A DNA stretch of 23,288 nt from Sphingobacteriaceae bacterium. GTDB taxonomy: Bacteria; Bacteroidota; Bacteroidia; Sphingobacteriales; Sphingobacteriaceae. A program made the translations under genes and the position numbers. The stretch covers positions 1-23,288 of the forward strand of contig CANJWF010000002.1 in the NCBI GenBank assembly GCA_947478315.1, written 5' to 3'. Positions 7,104-14,551 of the stretch are shown here, one piece after another (within the stretch, counting starts at the first letter, position 1; every line of letters begins with the position of its first letter). The notes beneath the pieces are model-generated. The model was not told the origin of the DNA. It was given only the letters and a program-made list of their open reading frames with translations, and made no database searches.

Positions 7104-8318
7104 GTCGTAACATAAAAAATATTTTTGCACGGTTTTGGCTAATGCTTCTAGGTTGGTGTTATCGGATGCTTGTGTGATATCTAGTATATTATTGTTTTTT
7201 GACAGAATGCTAATTTTTGTATCTCCGATGTTATAGGCATTATTTTTTATGGTATCTGTGAAGGTAAAATAGCTTATATTTTCTTTTGCACACATAAATT
7301 TGAATAGTGTTTTTTGTTCCCAATTTTTAATTTCTTCTTTAGAAAAGGGTTCATTTTTAATTTCGATGTGATATAGGTGTCTGTAAATAAGGTTATGACA
7401 TAGATGTGATAGGATAGGGTCTGTATGTTCTGCCCAAACTTTGATAGCGGTAAAAATATCGTGATCGTCTAAGTGTGAGAAGTGTGTAAGGTTATTCGTG
7501 TTGCTCAAAAAATCTGAATAGGCGATTTCTTGATGTAAGAAATAGGATAAACTGGGTGTTGCAAAGAGTTTTTCTCCTTCAAGTGCTAAATATTTTGCAC
7601 GTTTTAGTATTTTTATGAGTAGTTGTTCGGCGGCTATAACGGTTTTATGAAAATATACTTGCCAATACATTAACCGTCTGGCAATCAAAAATTTTTCTAC
7701 TGAATAGATTCCTTTTTCTTCTATTACTAACTGATTGTTTTTTACGTCTAACATGGCAATAATTCTGTCGAATCCGACTACGCCTTCTGCTACTCCTGTG
7801 AAAAAACTATCGCGATTTAGATAATCTAAGCGGTCTAAATCTAGTTGTCCCGATATGAGTTGGGATAGAAATTTTTTTGGATACTGGTGATTAAATATGG
7901 CAATAGCAATAGTTAATTGCTGTGCGAATTGTTCATTTAGTTTGTTCATGAACCATTGAGACAAAGTTTCGTGGGAAATATTAGAAACAATGGTGTGTTC
8001 TAATGCGTGTGAGAAAGGTCCATGACCAATGTCATGCAGGAGTATGGCAATTAGCGCGCCTTCTTCTTCTTCTTCATTAATCAGTTGCCCTTTATTACGT
8101 AAGGTTTCTATGGCTAATTGCATAAGGTGCATGGCTCCAATGGCATGATGAAATCGGGTATGTAGTGCTCCTGGATATACTAAATGCGTCATTCCAAGTT
8201 GTTTAATATATCGCAATCGTTGAAAGTAGGGATGTTCAATGAGTTCAAGAATCAATGAAGAAGGTATCCTAATGAATCCGTAAACAGGGTCGTTAATTAT
8301 TTTCAGATGTTTTTTCAT
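7083..8318 (-). CDS. HD-superfamily phosphohydrolase (dNTPase-like)
   Basis: The 411-residue protein belongs to the dGTPase-like HD hydrolases of the COG1078 type. The metal-binding HD motifs are intact: RFHHAIGAMHL (55-65) supplies the first His, ILLHDIGHGPFSHALEH (92-108) supplies the His-Asp pair and later histidines, and LDLDRLDYLNRDSFFTG (159-175) supplies the last Asp. The N-terminus KIINDPVYGFI and HPYFQRLRYIKQLG are also characteristic of this group. Relatives hydrolyse deoxynucleoside triphosphates, but the substrate is not predictable here. The start is the ATG at 8316-8318. Its upstream leader is a repeat that also occurs before the DUF6588-type gene at 18053, so this translation start region belongs to a duplicated segment. 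It converges with rnhB, and a shared terminator covers both stops. Confidence 0.88.
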   Translation of the reverse strand: MKKHLKIINDPVYGFIRIPSSLILELIEHPYFQRLRYIKQLGMTHLVYPGALHTRFHHAIGAMHLMQLAIETLRNKGQLINEEEEEGALIAILLHDIGHGPFSHALEHTIVSNISHETLSQWFMNKLNEQFAQQLTIAIAIFNHQYPKKFLSQLISGQLDLDRLDYLNRDSFFTGVAEGVVGFDRIIAMLDVKNNQLVIEEKGIYSVEKFLIARRLMYWQVYFHKTVIAAEQLLIKILKRAKYLALEGEKLFATPSLSYFLHQEIAYSDFLSNTNNLTHFSHLDDHDIFTAIKVWAEHTDPILSHLCHNLIYRHLYHIEIKNEPFSKEEIKNWEQKTLFKFMCAKENISYFTFTDTIKNNAYNIGDTKISILSKNNNILDITQASDNTNLEALAKTVQKYFLCYDKSLIKN

Positions 8319-8434
8319 TAGAATATAATTGGTTTTAAGGTCTAATGGACTGCAGAGCGCTGGTTATGCCCAAACGATTATTCATTTGTATTTTTTCCTT
8401 AATGGTATTTATGAATGTAAAGCATTTCATCAAG
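8313..8434. repeat. Dispersed repeat, copy 1 (abuts the HD-gene start codon)
   Basis: Bases 8313 to about 8421 align with 18048-18158 at roughly 85% identity by eye, including a 26-bp identical core (8364-8389 = 18101-18126). A further 10-bp match, TTTCATCAAG (8425-8434 = 18229-18238), suggests this copy lost about 70 bp present in copy 2. The left boundary lies at the start codon of a minus-strand gene in both places. Reading minus, it contains a 16-codon ORF (8335-8385, MNNRLGITSALQSIRP) ending 16 bp before the HD-gene ATG. Reading plus, it contains a signal-peptide-like frame (8366-8443, MPKRLFICIFSLMVFMN, 25 residues). Most differences between copies are transitions. Confidence 0.8.
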
Positions 8435-8456
8435 AAAATGTGAGGGACTAATTTAC

Positions 8457-8494
8457 AACAAAAGCCCGAGTGAACTATCACTCAGGCTTTTGTT
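8457..8494 (-). terminator. Intrinsic terminator of the small Cys-rich gene
   Basis: The arms ACAAAAGCCCGAGTGA (8458-8473) and TCACTCAGGCTTTTGT (8478-8493) pair over 16 bp around a 4-nt loop, and one more A-T pair extends the base. The single imperfect position is a G-U wobble only when transcribed from the minus strand, and the minus-strand arm runs into TTTTGTTG. This fits termination of the gene ending at 8514, before the HD-gene leader. Confidence 0.8.
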
Positions 8495-8513
8495 TGTCTT
8501 TGAAAACGATTGA

Positions 8514-8702
8514 TTAAGGTTTTTTAGGTTCTTCTTTTCCGTCTTCTTTTTTACATTTTCTTTCACACTTCTTTTCACATTTTTCATGGTGATTTTTACA
8601 GCATTTTTTTTCTTTTTTACAATGCTCACTACCGTTAAGAATGCTTGCTCCTGCCATAGTTACTGTAGCTAAAAAAGCTAAACTCAATAAGATTTTTTTC
8701 AT
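8514..8702 (-). CDS. Small exported Cys/Lys/His-rich protein
   Basis: This 62-residue ORF starts with a classic signal peptide (MKKILLSLAFLATVTMAGAS, residues 1-20), cleaved probably around AGA-S. The mature part of about 40 residues is almost only Cys, Lys, His and Glu. Cysteines lie at 28, 34, 35, 42, 46 and 50 (CX5CCX6CX3CX3C), with His at 27, 38 and 39, and the tail is Lys/Glu/Pro-rich. I do not recognise a named family. The Cys/His density suggests periplasmic or surface metal binding, which is inference. A real gene is supported by the signal peptide, the single ATG start after an A-rich leader (on the minus strand) and a strong terminator 20 bp downstream. It is divergent from the CHU_C-like gene across a 459-bp gap. 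Confidence 0.75.
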   Translation of the reverse strand: MKKILLSLAFLATVTMAGASILNGSEHCKKEKKCCKNHHEKCEKKCERKCKKEDGKEEPKKP

Positions 8703-9161
8703 TTTTTCATTTTTTAAGTAAGAATGTTACAAAACAGCGTACTCCTTGCGAGCAATACCTCATGATAAAGGTAGTGATTTTTACAGATTGTTTAAATTTC
8801 ATCCGACTATTTTCTTAATGCTACAGATTATCCATACTTAAACTTGTTAAGTACCCATTTTGATTAAAAATTTGACAAAAAAACCTATTTTTTCAAGCAA
8901 TTTTGGGTGCTAAGTAAAAATTTGATAAATATTTAAACAGTCTCTTATTCTTTGGATTTATTTTTTTATACGCAGAGAGCATACATACTTTGACAGACAA
9001 AAATTGCACATTTTCTCTTCTGTTTGCACATTTTTACATTGATTATCAGTGTTTTTTGCAAAAAAATACACAAATTTTCTTAATCGTTTTTTATAAGATT
9101 GTATAAGTAAAATCGAAAGATTTATAAAGGGTCTGATTCTTAAAATTAAAATTATAAAAAA
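8703..9161. other. Long AT-rich divergent intergenic region with direct repeats
   Basis: No ORF or RNA gene was recognised in these 459 bp, which separate two divergently transcribed genes for small exported proteins. TTGCACATTTT occurs at 9004-9014 and 9024-9034, a 20-bp period or about two helical turns, which could be a tandem protein-binding site. A second near-repeat, AAAAATTTGA, occurs at about 8864 and 8915. Imperfect -7-like boxes are present (for example TACTTTG near 8987), but none fits TAnnTTTG well, so the promoters are not assigned. Confidence 0.4.
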
Positions 9162-9554
9162 ATGAAAAAGTTTTATTTGAATTGCTTCATGGTTGCATTG
9201 GCCATGGCTTTGTTCGCAAAAAATGTGACAGCTGAGAGTGAAAATTTAGAACTTATGATGCATGAAGAAAGTTTGCCGTTAGTATACAGTCCCAATGGGG
9301 ATGGACGGGGAGATACTTTCTTTTTGGAGGAATTAGAAGATATTTCAGGTAAGGGTTTTGTTTTTGAAGTTGTAGATATGCGTACGCACGCTGTAATTTA
9401 CAATACACAGAATTATGAAAATAACAGCTGGGATTTTGTAGATCGCCATGGGAAGCAATTAATTTCAGATCCAGCTCGTCCCTACGGGTTTGTAATTCGC
9501 TCTTCTAATGGTGAGAGGGTAGTGATGAGGGGTTACTTCATGTTAGTTTATTGA
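9162..9554 (+). CDS. Secreted stand-alone CHU_C-like (gliding-motility C-terminal type) domain protein
   Basis: The 130-residue protein has a signal peptide (about residues 1-24, ending VTA-E) and then essentially one domain. YSPNGDGRGDTFFLEEL (42-58) is the hallmark opening of the gliding motility-associated C-terminal domain. It is followed by FVFEVVDMRTHAVIYN, an NSWDFVDRHGKQL segment matching the usual WDG-x-D-x-x-G-K turn, RPYGFVI matching the usual YYYVI strand, and a final GYFMLVY in place of GYxTLVR. This domain is normally found at the end of much larger secreted proteins, where it serves as a type-B type IX secretion sorting signal; here it stands nearly alone. The gene is a single unit with its own terminator. 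Function is unknown; it could be a small surface or adhesin component, or a remnant of a larger protein. Confidence 0.8.
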   Translation: MKKFYLNCFMVALAMALFAKNVTAESENLELMMHEESLPLVYSPNGDGRGDTFFLEELEDISGKGFVFEVVDMRTHAVIYNTQNYENNSWDFVDRHGKQLISDPARPYGFVIRSSNGERVVMRGYFMLVY

Positions 9555-9559
9555 TAAAT

Positions 9560-9606
9560 GTTACAATAATGGAGAGATAAATTTTATCTCTCCATTATTT
9601 AGTAAC
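9560..9606. terminator. Bidirectional terminator between the CHU_C-like gene and metH
   Basis: AATAATGGAGAGATAA (9565-9580) and TTATCTCTCCATTATT (9584-9599) form a perfect 16-bp stem with a 3-nt loop. GTTAC (9560-9564) and GTAAC (9602-9606) can extend it past a small bulge. It starts 5 bp after the plus-strand gene and touches the metH stop codon, so it serves both converging transcripts. Confidence 0.8.
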
Positions 9607-12600
9607 CTAGGTTAGGTGCTAACCATCTTTCTGCTTCTTGTAAGGATAGGTTTTTTCTTGTGGCATAATCTGTTACTTGGTCTCTCCCAATTTTTCCTAA
9701 TCCAAAATAGCGACTTTTTGGATGTGCGAAATAAAATCCACTTACTGCAGCCGCAGGATACATTGCCATATTTTCGGTTAGATGAATATTTGCTGATTTT
9801 TCGGCATTTAATAATTCGAATAAAATAGTTTTTTCAGTATGATCTGGACAGGCGGGATAACCTGGCGCAGGTCTTATTCCTTGATATTTTTCAGATATTA
9901 AATCTTCGTTATTAAGTTCTTCACAGGATACATAACCCCAGTGCTTCTTTCTTACTAACTCGTGCATTTTTTCAGCAAAAGCTTCGGCTAAACGATCGGC
10001 AATTGCTTTAACCATGATACTGTTATAGTCGTCATGTTGTTTTTCAAATTCTGCTACTAGCTCGTTGCATCCTAAGCCTGTTGTTACTGCAAATCCTCCA
10101 AGGTAGTCGCGTATACCAGATTCCTTGGGGGCAATAAAATCTGATAGTGCATAATATGCTTCGTCTTTGGGTTTACTGATTTGTTGACGTAGTGTATGTA
10201 TGGTAGATAAGATTTGCGTCCTATCGTCATCTGTGTATAGTTGAATATCATCTCCTATACTGTTTGCAGGCCAAAAACCGATAACACCTGATGCTTTTAA
10301 TAGTTTTTTGTCAACTATTTTTTTGAGTAATAGCTGGGCATCATTAAATAGTTTTTGGGCTTCTGAGCCTATGATAGGGTCTTTTAAAATACGAGGATAT
10401 ATACCTTTTAATTCCCATGTGTGAAAGAATGGCGACCAGTCTATATAAGGCAATAAAATAGACAAATCAAAGTCAGGGAATGTTTTTGTACCGATGAATA
10501 ATGGCTTAAAAATATCTTTGTATCCGAAATCAATTTTAAATCGATGTTTTCTTGCAAAATCTAGTGAGACTAAGTTTTTTTCTGTGTTTTTATTCAAATG
10601 CTTTTCTCGAAGAGTTTGGTATTCTTTTTTTATTCCTTCTATGTATGTCGATTTTTGTTCGTTAAGTAGGTTTGTGCAAACGGTTACACTTCTTGATGCA
10701 TCAAGTACGTGTACGGTAGCTCCTGAGTAATTAGGGTCTATTTTTACGGCAGCGTGTATTTTGGAGGTGGTAGCTCCTCCAATGAGTAGGGGAATGGTAA
10801 AATGTTCTCTTTCCATTTCTTTGGCGAAGTGTACCATTTCATCTAGTGAGGGAGTAATCAATCCACTTAACCCGATAATATCTACATTATGTTTTTTGGC
10901 TTCTTCTATAATTTTATTGGCAGGAACCATTACGCCCAAGTCAATTACTTCAAAGTTATTGCAAGCTAATACGACTGAAACAATATTTTTGCCAATATCA
11001 TGCACATCTCCTTTAACGGTAGCTATCAATATTTTTCCGGCATTTTTTCGTTCTCCAATGGTTGGATTTTTTAACTTTTCTTCTTCGATATAGGGTAATA
11101 GATAAGCAACGGCTTTTTTCATTACTCTTGCACTTTTTACTACTTGTGGGAGAAACATTTTTCCTTCGCCAAACAAGTCTCCGACAATGTTCATTCCGTT
11201 CATTAGAGGCCCTTCAATGACTTCGAGGGGTTTTTCGTATTGTTGACGTGCTTCTTCTACGTCTTCATCTAGGTATTCAATAATACCTTTGATGAGTGCG
11301 TGTGATAGTCTTTCTTGTACGGGTTTTTTACGCCATTCTTCGTCTTTTACAATTTCTTTGCCTTTGCTTTTTACGGTCTCTGCAAATTCTACTAAGCGTT
11401 CAGTTGCATCGTTTCTTCGATTTAATAAAACATCTTCTACGCGTTCCAAGAGGTCTTTTGGAATCTCTTCGTATACTTCTAACATTCCTGCATTGACAAT
11501 GCCCATGTCTAATCCTGCTTTGATGGCATGGTATAGAAATGCTGAGTGCATGGCTTCTCTAACTACATTGTTGCCTCTAAATGAAAAAGATATATTGCTA
11601 ATTCCTCCACTTACTTTTGCTTCTGGTAAATTATTTTTTATCCAATGGGTAGCTTCTATGAAGTCAACGGCATAATTGTTATGTTCTTCGAGTCCTGTTG
11701 CTACGGTTAGGATGTTAGGGTCGAAAATGATGTCTTGAGGTGGGAATCCGACTTCGTTTACTAAAATGTTGTAGGAGCGTTGGCAGATTTCAATTCTTCG
11801 TTGTAGGCTATCGGCTTGTCCTTGTTCGTCGAATGCCATTACTACGGTTGCTGCTCCGTATTTTAGTACTTTTTGTGCATGTTCTTTAAATTTTTCTTTA
11901 CCTTCTTTAAGTGAAATTGAGTTGACAATACCTTTTCCTTGTAAACATTTAAGTCCTGCTTCGATAACACTCCATTTTGAAGAGTCTATCATGATGGGTA
12001 ATTTAGCAATATCGGGTTCGGAGGCAACGAGATTCATAAATTTAATCATGGCGGCTTCGGAATTAATCATGCCTTCGTCCATGTTGATGTCGATAATTTG
12101 GGCACCTCCTTCTACTTGCTGCCGAGCTACGGTAAGTGCACTTTCGTAGTCTTCTGACAAGATAAGTTTAGCGAATTTGGGTGAACCTGTTATGTTTGTT
12201 CGTTCTCCAATATTTACAAAATTGGTTTCTGGGGTTATGTTTAAAGCTTCTAATCCGCTTAGACGTAAATAGGGTTTTATTGTTGGAATGATTCTTGGTG
12301 GATATTGTGCTGCTTTTTGTGCGATACATCGGATGTGTTCGGGTGTTGTTCCGCAACATCCTCCAACGATGTTCACAAATCCGTTAATGATAAAATCTTC
12401 TACTAAATGGGCAGTTTCGTGTGCCGTTTCATCGTATTCTCCAAATTCGTTGGGTAAACCTGCATTGGGGTAAGCTGAAATGAAAAAAGGAGCTTTTTGT
12501 GATAGCTCTTCTATATGTGGTCGCATATCTTTGGCTCCTAAAGCACAATTGAGTCCGATGCTTAGCAAATTGGCGTGTTGTAGTGAATTTAAGAATGCTT

Positions 12601-13303
12601 CTACGGTTTGCCCTGACAGTGTTCTTCCGCTAGCATCGGTAATGGTTCCTGAAACCATAATCTGAATACCTTCTGGAAATTTTTTTGTAAAGGTTTCATT
12701 TCCTTTTAGTTCGTTTTCGTATTTATTAATAGCAACTATGGCGGCTTTGGTGTTTAGTGTATCAGTAATGGTTTCTAGTAGTAATAAATCGGCGCCACCG
12801 TCTATTAATCCTCGTATTTGATCATAATAAGCGTCTGCTAAATTGTCGAAAGTAACTGCTCGGTATCCGGGGTCATTTACGTCTGGAGATAGAGATGCGA
12901 CACGTGTAGTTGGTCCTAAAGCTCCAGCTACGAATCGTGGTTTTTCAGGCGTTTTTTTGGAGTATTCTTCGGCTATTTTTTTTGCTATTCGTGCGCCTTC
13001 ATAACTTAATTCGTAGCAGATTTCTTCCATCTGGTAGTCTGCCATAGATATGGCTTGAGAACTAAATGTGTTGGTTTCTATAATGTCGGCTCCTGCTTGT
13101 AGGTATTCGGCATGTATGGCTTCGATAATATCAGGTTGGGTAATGTTCAATAAATCATTATTGCCTTTTAGGTCGCAAGGATGATTAACAAATCTTTTGC
13201 CTCTAAAATCGTTTTCTGTTAATTGATAGCGTTGTATCATGGTACCCATGGCACCGTCTATCACTAAAATACGTTGGCTTAAAACTTCTTTAATAGTTGG
13301 CAT
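9599..13303 (-). CDS. metH: Cobalamin-dependent methionine synthase
   Basis: Transfers the methyl group of 5-methyltetrahydrofolate to homocysteine through enzyme-bound cobalamin. All modules are present in the 1234 residues: homocysteine domain (1 to about 330) with zinc ligands Cys253, Cys316 and Cys317 (LNCALGA, GGCCGTTPEH); pterin domain (about 355-640) with VNIGERTNITGSPKF; cobalamin cap (about 650-745); B12 domain (about 755-890) with GDVHDIGKNIV, where His768 is the expected lower cobalt ligand; and a C-terminal AdoMet reactivation domain with RPAPGYPACPDHTEK. Length matches full-size MetH. The start is the ATG at 13301-13303, 7 bp after a lipoprotein gene, so the two are probably cotranscribed. 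No cobalamin riboswitch is seen upstream, and no metF is in the window. Confidence 0.98.
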   Translation of the reverse strand: MPTIKEVLSQRILVIDGAMGTMIQRYQLTENDFRGKRFVNHPCDLKGNNDLLNITQPDIIEAIHAEYLQAGADIIETNTFSSQAISMADYQMEEICYELSYEGARIAKKIAEEYSKKTPEKPRFVAGALGPTTRVASLSPDVNDPGYRAVTFDNLADAYYDQIRGLIDGGADLLLLETITDTLNTKAAIVAINKYENELKGNETFTKKFPEGIQIMVSGTITDASGRTLSGQTVEAFLNSLQHANLLSIGLNCALGAKDMRPHIEELSQKAPFFISAYPNAGLPNEFGEYDETAHETAHLVEDFIINGFVNIVGGCCGTTPEHIRCIAQKAAQYPPRIIPTIKPYLRLSGLEALNITPETNFVNIGERTNITGSPKFAKLILSEDYESALTVARQQVEGGAQIIDINMDEGMINSEAAMIKFMNLVASEPDIAKLPIMIDSSKWSVIEAGLKCLQGKGIVNSISLKEGKEKFKEHAQKVLKYGAATVVMAFDEQGQADSLQRRIEICQRSYNILVNEVGFPPQDIIFDPNILTVATGLEEHNNYAVDFIEATHWIKNNLPEAKVSGGISNISFSFRGNNVVREAMHSAFLYHAIKAGLDMGIVNAGMLEVYEEIPKDLLERVEDVLLNRRNDATERLVEFAETVKSKGKEIVKDEEWRKKPVQERLSHALIKGIIEYLDEDVEEARQQYEKPLEVIEGPLMNGMNIVGDLFGEGKMFLPQVVKSARVMKKAVAYLLPYIEEEKLKNPTIGERKNAGKILIATVKGDVHDIGKNIVSVVLACNNFEVIDLGVMVPANKIIEEAKKHNVDIIGLSGLITPSLDEMVHFAKEMEREHFTIPLLIGGATTSKIHAAVKIDPNYSGATVHVLDASRSVTVCTNLLNEQKSTYIEGIKKEYQTLREKHLNKNTEKNLVSLDFARKHRFKIDFGYKDIFKPLFIGTKTFPDFDLSILLPYIDWSPFFHTWELKGIYPRILKDPIIGSEAQKLFNDAQLLLKKIVDKKLLKASGVIGFWPANSIGDDIQLYTDDDRTQILSTIHTLRQQISKPKDEAYYALSDFIAPKESGIRDYLGGFAVTTGLGCNELVAEFEKQHDDYNSIMVKAIADRLAEAFAEKMHELVRKKHWGYVSCEELNNEDLISEKYQGIRPAPGYPACPDHTEKTILFELLNAEKSANIHLTENMAMYPAAAVSGFYFAHPKSRYFGLGKIGRDQVTDYATRKNLSLQEAERWLAPNLGY

Positions 13304-13310
13304 TTATTTT

Positions 13311-14453
13311 TTAATATCGTTTATAGAAATCTCTTATTTTGAATACAAATTGTGTATATATTGGGTTGGTAAACCCAGTGAACATCATCTGTGGCGGTGG
13401 CGGTAGTTGCTCTCTTTGAGCAGTAAGTGCTAATTCTCCTCTAGTAAGTGCGCGCTCATCACCATTGAAGAAAGCCCATTCGCAATTCCAAAGATAGGTG
13501 CCTCCTAATTTCTCTTGTGTGAGTACATTTTTACTCTGCCAATCTATGATTTTGAAATCAAGTATGCCTGATGAGGTTACTGTTTTTTGCATTCGTGTGA
13601 ATCGGGCTTTTGCCGTTCCATAAATTGGTTTTTTATCGGTTGTTTGTCCTACTTCGATGTTGTTTTTGCTGATATCTGATGTGTTTTCTTTAACATAGGT
13701 TTGTCCTACTTGAAAATCGTCAAAACTGAGATGTAAAATTTGGTCTGGAATTATTTTCTGTTTTTCGGCATCTTCGGCGTAATAAAATTTAATGAAACTG
13801 TTTCGTTCATAACTATTCATGTATTCGTTTAATTGATTTTGAAAATATTCGGCACTCAATTTATAAGTGTTTGAATTGATTACGATTGGTTCTACTACTA
13901 CTTTTAATACCGCTAACCAATATGCTTCTTCCATCTTCTCTTTGGCATCTCTAAATTCGGGAATGAATTGTCCTGATTTTTCGAAATCGAAATAGGCTTG
14001 TTTGGCGCTTTCTCTCTTTTTTTCGTTGAGTAATTGTATTCCTCTGTCATATCTAATTTCTGCTGCTTTTTGTTTGGCTTCGTATAATTCAGGAATAAAT
14101 TTATTACTTAATGCTACTTTGTTTAAGCATGTTGGACAGTGTTTGATGAGCTCGGTTAAGTTGTTGATTTGTTCGTACTCGGTTACTATTTTTTCCCATT
14201 TGAAGAAGTCGTTACCTAGTTTTGCTTCTTTGATATGGGTTAAGTGTAAGTCTACCGCCATGGGATAGGCTTTTTGCAATGTATTGATTGCTACTGCTTG
14301 GTCGGGTTTGCTTTGTAATCGTTTAACGGCTTGCTGAACGGCTAAATCGTATTGTCCTTTTTGTAGGGCTTTTCGTCCTGTATTGCAAGCATTTATTAGG
14401 AATAGTATGCTTACTATAAGTGTTAATTTTATTGATATCGTGAGGTTTTGCAT
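13311..14453 (-). CDS. Lipoprotein with helical repeat-like N-terminal half
   Basis: The 380-residue protein has a type II signal peptide with lipobox LINAC (Cys23), so it is lipid-anchored in the envelope. Residues about 25-190 are helical and Lys/Ala/Gln-rich with a tetratricopeptide-like pattern (GQYDLAVQQAVKRLQSKPDQ, then further spaced repeats including KKRESAKQAYFDFEKSG). The second half appears beta-rich (VVVEPIVINSNTYKLSAEYF, LHLSFDDFQVGQTYV) and ends GFTNPIYTQFVFKIRDFYKRY. I recognise it only as a Bacteroidota envelope lipoprotein without assigned function. It precedes metH by 7 bp; a functional link is not obvious. It starts at the ATG at 14451-14453. An imperfect palindrome lies 60 bp upstream. 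Confidence 0.85.
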   Translation of the reverse strand: MQNLTISIKLTLIVSILFLINACNTGRKALQKGQYDLAVQQAVKRLQSKPDQAVAINTLQKAYPMAVDLHLTHIKEAKLGNDFFKWEKIVTEYEQINNLTELIKHCPTCLNKVALSNKFIPELYEAKQKAAEIRYDRGIQLLNEKKRESAKQAYFDFEKSGQFIPEFRDAKEKMEEAYWLAVLKVVVEPIVINSNTYKLSAEYFQNQLNEYMNSYERNSFIKFYYAEDAEKQKIIPDQILHLSFDDFQVGQTYVKENTSDISKNNIEVGQTTDKKPIYGTAKARFTRMQKTVTSSGILDFKIIDWQSKNVLTQEKLGGTYLWNCEWAFFNGDERALTRGELALTAQREQLPPPPQMMFTGFTNPIYTQFVFKIRDFYKRY

Positions 14454-14512
14454 GTTATAAATTATTATGGATGGACATGATAAAAGAACACTTTACATTA
14501 TGAAATGGTAAA

Positions 14513-14529
14513 AAATAATGACATTATTT
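14513..14529. promoter_or_regulatory. Short palindrome upstream of the lipoprotein-metH pair
   Basis: AAATAATG-A-CATTATTT is a perfect 8-1-8 inverted repeat in the 98-bp gap, 60 bp before the lipoprotein start and 23 bp after the lysine aminotransferase stop. It could be an operator, or the base of a weak, A/T-only terminator hairpin. Nothing identifies a regulator. Confidence 0.25.
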
Positions 14530-14551
14530 AATTGCTTGCAAGTCGTTTTTG

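Noticed and set aside
11289..11675. 128-codon open frame on the plus strand inside metH
   Set aside because: It lies wholly antisense to conserved pterin- and cap-domain coding sequence of metH, and its translation has no recognisable motif; it is a shadow frame.
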